Below are positions 44,851 through 54,405 of a DNA stretch of 64,000 nt, one piece after another. The translations under genes and the position numbers were made by a program. How positions within the stretch are numbered: position 1 is the stretch's first letter; each line of letters begins with the position of its first letter. This stretch comes from Phymatolithon calcareum (Eukaryota > Rhodophyta > Florideophyceae > Hapalidiales), in NCBI GenBank assembly GCA_977006965.1, contig OZ345372.1:434001-498000 (forward strand). Direction: 5' to 3'. Below the pieces are notes generated by a model that was not told the DNA's origin, ran no database searches, and saw only the letters and a program-made list of their open reading frames with translations.

Positions 44851-44986
44851 AGCTGTTTATTGCCCTCTAAAGGCAACATTATTGCTCCCCTTGTAAACAA
44901 GAGTTAAGAGCAACCCGTATGAACACGGTAGAGGCACCAGACATACTTATGCATGTTGGCTAATAAACAGAAAAATAGTGGGACGA
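44851..44986 (-). ncRNA. Candidate Fanzor guide-RNA scaffold, copy 2
   Basis: These 136 nt lie between the Fanzor stop codon (44987-44989) and the point where homology to copy 1 ends. Predicted pairs: outer stem 44853-44861 with 44962-44970 (CTGTTTATT/AATAAACAG); hairpin 44860-44864 with 44872-44876; hairpin 44882-44887 with 44908-44913, extended by 44890-44894 with 44897-44901; hairpin 44915-44918 with 44925-44928. The four differences from copy 1 all fall outside these stems. Fanzor guide RNAs are known to derive from the 3' non-coding end of the locus; expression here is untested. Confidence 0.45.
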
Positions 44987-47346
44987 CTACGACCTAGACA
45001 GATACTCCGGACGCTCTTTTCCGAAAAGCATGTGAACACCATATGTTCCTATGTTGCGCGCGGCGTTCACGTCCCGGTCAATGTGGCCCACGCTGCAGGA
45101 GATCTCGCTCGGTGCACTGTTTGGACAGTGTAGCACACGAAAACCTTCACCCTTTTGCATAGCATTCCCACATCCATGACAACGTGCAGACGTCCGGAAC
45201 TCGTCCGTCAGAATCACAGGACACATCTTCGCCGAAGCCCGAATAGGCCCGCTTTTCCCAAACCTGTACTGAGCATTGCCGAAGAAAACGACCCGGGGAC
45301 GACCGTACAGCTCCTTCTTCTTCCGCCTCTTCTGTTCGCCCTTCAACCGCCGCAGCTCTACTTGTTCCTCGTCGAACAATAAGAAGGATGCAAGGCGATG
45401 GACCCCTCTTTGACCGGTACGGAACCGCGCAAACCGCTTCTCGTGAACGACCGTGGCGTACGCTCGCGCTTTTCCGACCTCCTTCAGCGTCACCTCGCTG
45501 AATCGCTGCACCGCAGTTCGGTACGTAGGGTTTTCTCGCGTCTTATCTTCAAAATTCTGCTCATGGATAGATAAGTTCTCACGACGGAACTTCTTCGTCG
45601 GAAAACTGGTAGAAAATTGCGCGAACGCCGAGGACTTGAAGTCGCGAACGGGAAAGTTCATTGTTGCTCTTGCCGTCGTGACCACTTCGACCAGACCGGG
45701 GTCGAGACCGATAGCGATGATGTCGCCCCTCACATCTCGGGGAACCGGTTTCGCGCCCTTGAACACTCCCTTTGTGTGCTTTTTGACGTCGTACGCGCCG
45801 GAGATCTCGCGGTAGCCTTTCTTGTCAAGAACGTCAAGACCGGTGGGTACTCGGCTTGCCCGCGTGTCTTCTACTGTGGCCAAGACGACCTTCACCTGAA
45901 CGCCTTCCGTGGTTACGGAGTTAACCAGTCAAGGGATAGGGGTGGAAGCGTCCCTTTTTTGCTTCTCGAACGCCCTTTTATTGAGCGTCCAGGCACTCGA
46001 CGAGAGAACAGGTATGCCCTTCCGCAGTCGGCGTGAAAGTTTGAGCACTTTCCGGCGGTGCTTTTTCGACTTCTTGGATGTCTTGCTGGGGACATCGATA
46101 TTCATTTCGATGGCTTCGTTGGTGTGGAAGTCAAAACAAGAGGTCCACCAAATCCTCGAATTCCAAGGAAGATGAGGAACGCCAACACTCTTGAGCAACG
46201 TGATGAGTAACTCGCGGTCGTACTGCACGAAAGCCCTGGTCAAGGCGAACTTGGGGAGCAGGTGAAATGACGGCGGAACCATGTCAAACCCGGGAAATGC
46301 TCGCTCTTGGAGAAGGGCGCGGTAGCCCTCCGACAGATTATCCTTAGGGTGCACAAGGTTCACTTCCTCAAAAAATTGCCGTCTTTTCTCCAAAATTTCC
46401 GTGTTGTGCTCTCTGAACATACGTCTTAACATGAGCATACAAGAAAACTCGGTTTTTGTCCGGTACCGAAAGTTGTCGAACTCATCCGGGCGAGAGGCCT
46501 CCTTGCTCTTTTTCGGCCGTTGTTCTCGGAGCGGGGCGAACAAATCAAGATAGTCTCGGACGACTTCGGTCAACGGTCCGTCCAGTGCACCAAGTCGTCC
46601 CGAGCACAAAACTTGGAAATTCTTGCTTTTGCGCCATCTTCGTCCGATGTAGCACAGCTGTCGTGCACGACTTGAGCTGCTGCATCGATATCTTTTCGAA
46701 AACTGTCGAAATTGTGCACCACAGCATGCGTTTTTTCCGCCAAGATGGGCCTTATGAAAGCCACGAATCGACCGCTAAAATTCTCCGACATGTACCTCTT
46801 CATGGCAGTCAGCATTTGCGTAGACAGCGAGATGGAGACGCATCGCTGCGGAAAGTTGGAGAAACTTTCTATACGTGACTGCGGAATGGGACGTTGCTCG
46901 ACATAATTTTCGAAATGAAGTCGCACAGGTTCGATATCGCTATGGTTCCATCTTCTCTGAGCGTCAGCGCGTACGCTTCGGTTGGCGAAACGCAGAAAAA
47001 GCGTTGATATGAACCATTGTTCGAAGACGAGATGGTGAGCAATTTCAGCAGGCTCGTCGTCCGCGAGGATTTTGAAGTACACAGAGACGATATGCCGGAG
47101 AGTACCGAGCGACCGCGCGTGCGGGTCCATAACTTGGAGCAGCATATCCCGGTTCTGCGTATCGGACCGAATGCATGCGTCCGCGGAGGACGTTATGGTC
47201 ATCGCCCTTGTTCTTCTATTGGCCTTCGGTATTTTGCGTATCGACACGAATTGTAGCTCGTTGTTCGCGGCGATGGTGCGCCGTTTCTTCTTCGACGGTG
47301 TATCGTCGTCATCGCCGTCGCCGGCAGGTGTAGCGACGACGTCCAT
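44987..47346 (-). pseudogene. Fanzor RNA-guided nuclease, near full length (copy 2)
   Basis: The open frame starts at an ATG (47346) and spans about 786 codons with two breaks. The N-terminus MDVVATPAGD leads to a nuclear-signal-like SKKKRR. The frame shifts by one base at about 46570-46609 (DDLVHWTDR versus LGALDGPLTE), and an in-frame TGA stands at 45929-45931 (STPIP/LVNSVT). RuvC-I is IIAIGLDPGLVEVV; the likely RuvC-II region is VVFFGNAQYRFGKSG then VILTDEFRTSARC; the zinc ribbon is CHGCG...VLHC...EISC; RuvC-III is HIDRDVNAARNIG. Relative to copy 1 it lacks 51 nt after YATVVH and 19 nt after KSGP. Fanzors are TnpB homologues that cut DNA guided by an RNA from their own 3' end. This copy cannot encode the full protein. 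Confidence 0.88.
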
Positions 47347-47434
47347 GTCCCATCCAGAGTTCGGTGGTCTCTGGGCTGGTGGTTAGGTTGTGGAGTGGTC
47401 GAGTGTAGCTTCGGTAGGTAAGCATTGACGTGGA

Positions 47435-47444
47435 CTTTATATAG
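47435..47444 (-). promoter_or_regulatory. TATA box of Fanzor copy 2
   Basis: CTATATAAAG on the minus strand lies about 90 bp before the Fanzor ATG at 47346, a normal spacing for a TATA-driven start at about 47410. Confidence 0.55.
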
Positions 47445-48177
47445 ATGGTACTAAAAACTCAGCCAACGAGTCATCCATCATGGATGGTAAGGACTCTCGT
47501 GGTTGTAGCATTATACTGCATCCTGTTTCTCTGCATATCTTGCAAAGAGACAGTGAGGCAATTTCCGCTCGAGACTGTACAGGGCGAGAACACTGTTGTG
47601 GACACGTTCCATCAACAGTTTCGAAACCAGGACGCTCTGAGTGGCCGTACGCTTACCATTTGTGTTGAGGTTGGTCTAGATAAAGTATTAGTGTTTATTC
47701 ATTGGCGTTTTTGTTATTTTTTGCCTTGACCTTAGCTAAGCTTGAGGTTTGGGGGTCCGGACGTATCTAGCTAAACGAACACTACTATTCCTCGGGATTC
47801 TAGATTGTCTTGTGTTGCGGAGTACAGTGATCATGCGCGACAAGGATGGATGAAAATGGGATAAATCTATGAGATTGGATCTGCTTAATGTTCGGGACGC
47901 CACGCGCTTGGTATGACGTGTAGGTGCAGTTAGGAGGAAGAGCTCTTTATCATTGGTGAGTAAGGGTCTTCTTTGCCGAGCTGCAAGAGGGAGCCATAGC
48001 AGGGACCCTCAACGCTCTACAACTTGCGACCTATCCCAATGTCGCACCCGCTGTTATATCGCTGTCCCAAGGAAGTCGCTTTTTCCTGTCGCGACTGTAC
48101 GCCGCACAACTTGGATCGCGGTAGTCCCGCTGCTCGTAGTAAGTGATCTGATGGCCATACGGGCACGTGACTCTCGT
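47445..48177. other. Non-coding stretch, 5' flank of Fanzor
   Basis: I found no gene and no inverted copy of the Fanzor element's other end, so the element's 5' boundary is undefined. Confidence 0.4.
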
Positions 48178-48185
48178 GTGTCTAT

Positions 48186-49438
48186 CATACCTTGTAAAAA
48201 TTATTCATATTTAAATGTATTCGAATATGTATTTATATTTATTTATTCAACTGCAATCTGTTGTATAAATAATTCATTCATAACCTCGATAGAATAAAAT
48301 AATTTATTTTTGCAGAGGGAGAATACTTTTAGAATTACTCTCCGTGTCTGATTCTGAAGGTTCTCGTACTTGTCTTTTCTATTACTACTAATGTTCCTCC
48401 CAAATAGAACATGTTTTCTTGCCTGCGTAACGTTGCAACATTACACTCACTTGATTGATATCAATAGTACGTGTCTCGCGTGCAGAATACAACATACTAT
48501 GATTTGAACGTTGATGAGAACATTAGAACCATCTTTCCGACAATTAGCTGTTATCCGGATTGCTGCAATGTCTAAACACTAGTACTTAAATTGCGACCCG
48601 GGCAAGTCAAATCACTCACATCCAAGCCAACCTCCATCACTTCATCAAATTCTATCAGTTGCACATCTTTGTGAGCGTCCTTCAATTTTATTTGGACTAC
48701 TGGAATCATGCCACACAAGTCAACTCTTGGGAAACGAGTCAGGGAAAGCTTTTTTTGCCAGGACAACGACGACGACGATTGCGTTTGGAGATGCCTCTGT
48801 GGCACTACCAGGAAGCAGAAGGGCAGTGGATATGCCAATGTTCTTTTCGACGCGGTCATTGCTAAGTTTCCCAGCGCAAAATCAAGGTTATCTTCTAATG
48901 CTAGCATTGTGCGAGATCCCCAGTTCGAGACCGGCATCGCAAAAATACAAGACAAAAGAATTGAGTTGATGACAAGTCAAGAGAAAAAAGTAACAGATTC
49001 TCTGAAACTAGTCTCTGTGGATTCTGAAACAGTTTCGACAGTGGACAAGGACTCGATGTCTTTTGCAGACGAAGCATTGAAGAAACGCAGGCTGTCTGTA
49101 AATCGTTCCGGATATTTGGACCTTCGTTTCATATTGCCTAACTCCAACATCGTTGAACGGTTCTTCTCCAAAGCTGGATACACTCTGAATAAGCACAGGA
49201 AGAGTCTGTCTCCAGCGAACCTTGAGATGCAGCTTTTTCTACATATGAATGCAGACCTGTGGTGCATCCAGGACGTAAGTGCGATAATGGAATGAGAATA
49301 TATTCCAATAACTCATATTTACTTTTGACCCTCTCCATGAATAAATTACTTATGCATTTGACTTTCTTGATTAAATAATCTATTCTTACGCGAAAGCGAG
49401 CTGTGAATATATTGAAAATGAATTATTTACAAGATATG
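48186..49438 (+). mobile_element. hAT element (family 2), internal deletion derivative
   Basis: The element is 1,253 bp, flanked by a perfect 8-bp duplication GTGTCTAT (48178-48185 and 49439-49446). Its ends, read inwards, are CATACCTTGTAAAAATTATT and CATATCTTGTAAATAATTC. The 5' and 3' non-coding arms match the element at 34878-36190. The whole catalytic core of the transposase is deleted. Confidence 0.95.
48708..49295 (+). CDS. Mini-hAT protein: half BED finger fused to dimerisation domain
   Basis: A 195-aa uninterrupted frame begins at an ATG. Residues 1-45 are the transposase N-terminus with the two BED cysteines (VWRCLCGTTRKQKGSGYANV). An internal deletion then joins directly to LFDAVIAKFPSAKSRLSSNA and the complete hAT C-terminal dimerisation region (YLDLRFILPNSNIVERFFSK, MNADLWCIQDVSAIME). 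The deletion removed the His half of the finger and the whole catalytic core, yet kept the frame. Such a protein could dimerise with an intact transposase of the same family and poison it, like the internally deleted repressors of P elements. That role is inference. Its C-terminus is nearly identical to that of the 35021-36016 frame. Confidence 0.75.
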   Translation: MPHKSTLGKRVRESFFCQDNDDDDCVWRCLCGTTRKQKGSGYANVLFDAVIAKFPSAKSRLSSNASIVRDPQFETGIAKIQDKRIELMTSQEKKVTDSLKLVSVDSETVSTVDKDSMSFADEALKKRRLSVNRSGYLDLRFILPNSNIVERFFSKAGYTLNKHRKSLSPANLEMQLFLHMNADLWCIQDVSAIME

Positions 49439-49446
49439 GTGTCTAT

Positions 49447-51206
49447 GCGCTGCATCGCTGTCTTTCGCGTAGGTGTAGTTAGATCTAGATTGCAAAGCCG
49501 CTCCATCGTGATGAGCTTAGCTTGGGACGAGCACATAACAATGGACGAGCGGGAAATTTTATTCTACAGAATTCTGCCGTTTCGATAATAAAATCGGATT
49601 CATTAATGAATCACAGTACCCAGTTCAACATAGCTTGGACGAGAGCTACGTTTCATAGTTCATGGAGGCAACAATTAGGGCAAATATGCAATGGGAAGGC
49701 GGAAAGGTAGACGATATCACTATAGTCACCATCAATATTCGCGACGACGCCTCAATTCAGCCGATGAAAGATAGCTTGCTGTTCCAATGTGTATACAACG
49801 ACAGTTCTTGAGGTGAAAAGTACAGGAGAGCTTGTTATATCGTCAACAAAGCATGCGTATACGGGAAGTCAAGGAAAGAAAGACGATTTAAGGAATTCTG
49901 GACCAAAGAGCTGGGCAAACTTTCCAAGCTGCGAAAAAAGCCTACAAGAAGGCGCGCAGAACCAAGTCGGTCTGCGAGATCTAGACAGAAAGGTGAAAAA
50001 GATGACCAGGGCAAAAATCGAGCATGCTTTAAAATATTCACTGAAGACTTATCCGCTTCAACTGCAAAACACTTCGCAAAAGAGATGAAAAATCTATTTC
50101 TAATGATGGAGAGGAGTACCGAGACGAATTTCTCACCCGAGGAAACTTCAAGGCACACGAACAATAAAGCAGTTGAGCCCAAGCCCCAACAATCCCGCAC
50201 AGGACTGAGATAGGATAACCTTGGATCCTAAGGTTTTCCGTCCTCCCTTCTGGAGGGCTTTTTGTGAGCTGCACAAAGGTAGGTAGCATCTGACGGAGCC
50301 TTGCCATATCGTCGGAAGTCTGTGGGACTTTTAAATAAACTTGAAAAAAACTAGAGCGAGAGCTCAAGAGAGCACGAAGACGTTCCCCCGAGGCGATAAG
50401 CAGCCGGTCCGGATGAAATTTTGTCTGAAGCATTGCTACTCAACCCAGTGCAAAGTTACAGCTTTCCAATGGCAACCTTCACCAAGCCGGCTAGCTCGGC
50501 TGCTGACGGAATAATGCCCTGGTGGTTCCAATATTCAAGAGAAAGAAGATTCTTGTTTAAAACGTACGAACGCGTCTGCTGACGCTCGGGAAAACTGGTC
50601 GAGTGCCAAGAAAATTTGGCTTGAATCTGTCCTAGGAAGGGTTTCGTAGTGGGAGTTCCAAAGTTCGGTGGTCTACAAAAACCCACCTCTGGTCCCTGAG
50701 GGGCCTCGAGGGGGCGGAGGAAATAGTCCACGTTCCTGTGTCACTCGGAGAGCCAGATTTGCAGGGAATGCTTACTCTGCCTTGTGGAAATGAAGGTTTC
50801 TACAGCCTGGAACATGGCCAGGAGCTCGTCAAGTGCTCGCTTAGTCCAGACGCGGTCTTGCGAGTGTATGCGTCGAAAGTCCGCTTGTGACGTCTTCGAT
50901 AGCATCTTTCGCACACTCACCGGTCTGCTCGATGAGGATGGAGGTACTCATTTGTGGGAACATTCCATATGCCCCCTTGTTCGGAAGTGTCCTGTGCCGT
51001 CTTGAATTGAATACCATGTGCGGTGGTAGTACAATTTTCGAGTGTGGGATAGGTCGCCTTTCCGACTTCTCCGCCTCCGCTGCCGCCTCGGTTATCTTGG
51101 CCTGTTGGTACTTCCTGATGTTCGTCTTAGCTATCGTTTCATTTGCAGCTTCGCGCAGGTAACTGTTCTTTCTTTCTTTCTTTATTGCAGAAGACATTAA
51201 CTAAAG
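49447..51206. other. Retroelement debris, no intact gene
   Basis: At about 49880-50200 the plus strand encodes FKEFWTKELGKLSKLRKKP, close to the linker of the LINE at 24-25 kb (YKTFWNRELDQLAKKRTRI), so this is probably another LINE fragment. Between 50,200 and 51,206 I recognise nothing firm. Confidence 0.35.
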
Positions 51207-51518
51207 TTAACATCTGGGGTTGTCAAGCAACCCCTCATTGTTCGCGAATTTGAGTACTTCAAGCGGTATCTCCCTGCAGAATTCCTCTAGCGTTTTAGGG
51301 CCTACTCTACCAATAGTCTGCCGTCTTGATAAAGCACGCCCACTGGAGCGAAGAATTAAGTGATCAACAGTCTCTTTGGTGCCACCTGGACAGGCCTTGC
51401 ATATGGGTTCGTAGTCCACCGAGCCATCGTCCTTCCGGTTAAAGGCTGCTCTTGCATGGATGATGTCTCGCTCAGCTTCTTCGAGTTCCTTATTTTTGAC
51501 CTCTGGTCTATTATTCAA
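51207..51518 (-). pseudogene. LINE C-terminal zinc-motif fragment
   Basis: The leftward frame reads ICKACPGGTKETVDHLILRS after an acidic helix. It resembles the CCHC-like C-terminus found after the reverse transcriptase of many LINEs, with the last Cys replaced. No reverse transcriptase lies upstream. The short polypyrimidine run at 51168-51183 may mark a 3' tail. Confidence 0.4.
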
Positions 51519-51671
51519 GAATGGAGACCCAGTCTCCCCAAAAGGCTGCAGGCCGATCCGGATATTAACGCATTCTCACACCCGTGGATAAACCGATCCG
51601 GAAAGAATTTGCCTTTAACAGTTCACAAATGGCATTCTAACCTCGAAAAGGCACAGAAGTGCCCTTCTCCG

Positions 51672-51878
51672 TTACGTATCAACCGTAAGACAATGCGGTC
51701 CGTGAGCTTCGATGGAGCCTAACGGAAATGCAGCAACGCTGACTTTGGACACTTGTTCGCCATTGAGCTCAGCCCAGCGAATTGATGTGCCACTATCTGT
51801 GGCATGGCACGTCTCCATTGCAATCACTGCATGACTCCATTTTGCCAATAAAAATATGAACAGTGGCATCACTTCCAT
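51672..51878 (-). pseudogene. Creatininase-family protein, N-terminal fragment
   Basis: A 68-aa frame starts at an ATG (51878). A hydrophobic N-terminus (MEVMPLFIFLLAKWSHAVIA) is followed by SIRWAELNGEQVSKVSVAAF and PLGSIEAHGPHCLTVDT. PLGSIExHGPHLPxxTD is the opening metal-binding motif of creatinine amidohydrolases. The frame stops at once after VDT, and no later family motif is found before LINE sequence begins at about 51518. A GTAACG donor overlaps the end, so a lost second exon is possible. It is divergent from DDX56, 313 bp ATG to ATG. Confidence 0.5.
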
Positions 51879-52191
51879 TTTGCATTACCTAATCGACTTC
51901 CGAGTCAATTTCGTTCCAGATCAGTGATGTACTGATCCCCTCGGCACCGGAAACATCTGTTCAGCACGATTACTGTATTACAGATATAGTATTGCTTCTT
52001 TTTCGAGAAAAACAAACACGTTGCAAACTATTGATCTGGTGGAGCTGACCCTATTTTTTCTGTAAAAAGTATGATGTCAGTGCGCTTGGCTCAACACCTC
52101 CATTGTATCCAGGACGTCGCCGGCGGCCAAGGCACATCGGCAGTCCAAACCTGCGATAGTAATCCTTCTGTCACAGCAAGCAATAGGTACC

Positions 52192-54405
52192 ATGAAGGTG
52201 AAGAACGTGCGTCGAAGGGTTTCTTTTTCTGTTCCCGAAGATGAGGAAACGGTGCAAGGTCCAGAGAGAACTGTGCACAGCGCGAACATAACCGTTTCCG
52301 TCGGCAAAGATGACGACTCTAGCAACGGCGATGACGATCACGTGAAGACCGTGGAAGCGGGCGAAAGTTCAAGCAGCGGCTCTGACGATGAAAGCGACGA
52401 TGCCGCCGTTGATACCTCTAGCAAGGCTCGAAAGGAAAAAACAAAATCTGCTACGCCGAAGCGGAGAAAGAGCACACAGGACGACGAAAAGAATAGTAGC
52501 ACTGTTGGCTCTGCAGAAGAGTCATCTGATTCCAATTCTGAGGAAAGCGAAGAGAGCGAGAGCGATTCATCTTCTGAGGAGGAAGAACAGAAAGAACCTG
52601 TCGGGGAAAACCCACCGCCTCCCGTGTCGACTTTCGGTGAAATGGCTCTAGATCCTCGCGTCGAGAGGGCGATTGAGCGCATCGGATGGCGTCGACCTAC
52701 TCCTGTGCAGTCAGCGGTCGTTCCTGTAGCCCTTTCTGGGAGGGACCTTCTTGTCAGCGCACCCACGGGTTCGGGAAAGACTGCAGCGTATGGCGTTCCA
52801 ATTGCGCAGCACTTGTGCACATCAGAATCTTCACGAACTGGGGTACGTGTTGTCGTCTTTGTGCCGACACGTGAGCTTATCCATCAAGTGGCATCAGTTC
52901 TGAAGCTTCTCTGTCGTTATGTTGATGGCATACGCATTTCTGCCGTGGTCGGTAAGAAAAAGCGTGGTAAGGCTTCTAAGGTAAAGCGCCCAAGGAAGGA
53001 TACTGAAAAAAATGTGGAAGAAGGATGTTCCGCTTTCGATAGCACTGCGGACATTATTGTGGGGACTCCAGCTTCGATTGCAGACATGTGCGACAAGAGT
53101 GCAGGGAAAGTTCTGCAAAAAGTTGAGCTGGTAGTGGTGGATGAAGCTGATTTGGTGCTGAACTACGGATATGAAAGTGATGCCAGGAAGGCTCTTGCGC
53201 TGATTCCGTCATCTGTACAGGCAATGTTGCTTAGTGCGACGCTTGAAGCGGATGGCATGGACGGCTTCCGCAAAATCGTGCTTCGTCGTCCCCTGACGGT
53301 CAAGGTCACAACAGATGCTAACATTGCCGACGGCGATCCCACCGGCGTTTCACACTATTATGCTAGGCTTGGTTCCCAGAAGGATCGCTACCTTGTTGCG
53401 TACGCCATGCTGCGACTGAACGTGCTTTGCGGAAAGGTGTTGATTTTTGTTAATCATATCAATGCCGGATTTCGACTCAAGCTATTCCTCGATCAGTTCA
53501 AGGTGAAAACAGCGGTTCTGAACAGCGAACTTCCGGCTAACTCGCGTGTCCATTGTGTAGAACAGTTCAATGCCGGTATATTTGACGTGCTCATTGCGAC
53601 TGATGAAGTACAAAAAGATGATTCTCTTGTCGTGAAAGACGAAAACAGGAGGAAAAGTTCGAAATTGCTTCGCCGTGAAAAACATGAAAGGCAAAGAAAG
53701 CGCCGACGGGATGGCGAATTCGGTTTATCTAGAGGAGTCGACTTCCGCAATGTGGCGGCTGTGCTCAATTTTGATGTCCCGTGCGAACTGACCGCATACA
53801 CACATCGAGCGGGTCGAACAGCACGGGCAGGAGCAACTGGAACTGTATTGACTCTTGTGGTTTCGGACGAGGAACAATCGGGGATTGTGAATATGGGCAA
53901 GGAGCTTGGCGTACCGGTGGGACCGCTTGCGTTTCGCATGGAGCAGATAGAGGCGTTTCGGTATCGAGTGGAGGACTGTCTAAGAATGGTGACTGATGCG
54001 GCTGTCAAAGTGGCAAGACTGGCTGACGTGCGGCGCGAGATTGTGAATTCCGAGAAACTTAAGGACTATTTTGATGACAACCCGCAGGATCTTGATGCGT
54101 TGAAGCACGACCTGGCGCTCGCGAAAAACATTCCTGAACATCTCGCTCATATCCCGTCGTACTTGCTTCCGCCAGCATTGCGCGCAAGTGTATCGCAGGA
54201 GCCAGATGGGTCGAGATTCAGGATACGGAAGCGTGTCGATGGAATTCGAGGGGGTAAGAAGAGTTCGTCGAGAAATGAGGACCCACTGAAGAGCTTTACG
54301 GCAAATGGGCGAAAGTCTGGAACTTCGAGACAGCGATTTGAGTCGAGGCATAAGATTAAGAAGACTATTGGGAAAGAAGGCTCACGTCGTCGTGGACGTC
54401 GGTAG
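52192..54405 (+). CDS. DDX56: DEAD-box RNA helicase DDX56/DBP9
   Basis: The protein is 737 aa from an ATG in good context (accATGa). An acidic, Ser-rich N-terminus of about 145 aa precedes the helicase core: Q motif (FGEMALDPRV, PTPVQSAVVP), motif I APTGSGKTAAY at about 190, Ia VPTRELIHQV, II VVVDEADLVL, III LLSATLEADG, IV KVLIFVNHIN, V LSRGVDFRNVAAVLNFD and VI YTHRAGRTARAG. Between IATDE and motif V lies the long basic insert typical of DBP9. The C-terminus has the family block YFDDNPQDLDALKHDLALAK, HIPSYLLPPALR and a basic tail. DBP9/DDX56 is a nucleolar helicase for 60S pre-ribosome assembly. The N-terminal acidic extension is longer than in yeast. No intron is needed. Confidence 0.93.
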   Translation: MKVKNVRRRVSFSVPEDEETVQGPERTVHSANITVSVGKDDDSSNGDDDHVKTVEAGESSSSGSDDESDDAAVDTSSKARKEKTKSATPKRRKSTQDDEKNSSTVGSAEESSDSNSEESEESESDSSSEEEEQKEPVGENPPPPVSTFGEMALDPRVERAIERIGWRRPTPVQSAVVPVALSGRDLLVSAPTGSGKTAAYGVPIAQHLCTSESSRTGVRVVVFVPTRELIHQVASVLKLLCRYVDGIRISAVVGKKKRGKASKVKRPRKDTEKNVEEGCSAFDSTADIIVGTPASIADMCDKSAGKVLQKVELVVVDEADLVLNYGYESDARKALALIPSSVQAMLLSATLEADGMDGFRKIVLRRPLTVKVTTDANIADGDPTGVSHYYARLGSQKDRYLVAYAMLRLNVLCGKVLIFVNHINAGFRLKLFLDQFKVKTAVLNSELPANSRVHCVEQFNAGIFDVLIATDEVQKDDSLVVKDENRRKSSKLLRREKHERQRKRRRDGEFGLSRGVDFRNVAAVLNFDVPCELTAYTHRAGRTARAGATGTVLTLVVSDEEQSGIVNMGKELGVPVGPLAFRMEQIEAFRYRVEDCLRMVTDAAVKVARLADVRREIVNSEKLKDYFDDNPQDLDALKHDLALAKNIPEHLAHIPSYLLPPALRASVSQEPDGSRFRIRKRVDGIRGGKKSSSRNEDPLKSFTANGRKSGTSRQRFESRHKIKKTIGKEGSRRRGRR

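Noticed and set aside
46550-46620. An intron explaining the Fanzor frame change
   Set aside because: The two frames overlap by about 40 nt with no donor/acceptor pair that would join them cleanly; a one-base indel is simpler.
48186-49438. A CRISPR array or tandem repeats in AT-rich arms
   Set aside because: The repeated AATAAATTATT-like words are subterminal hAT sequence, not regular spaced repeats.
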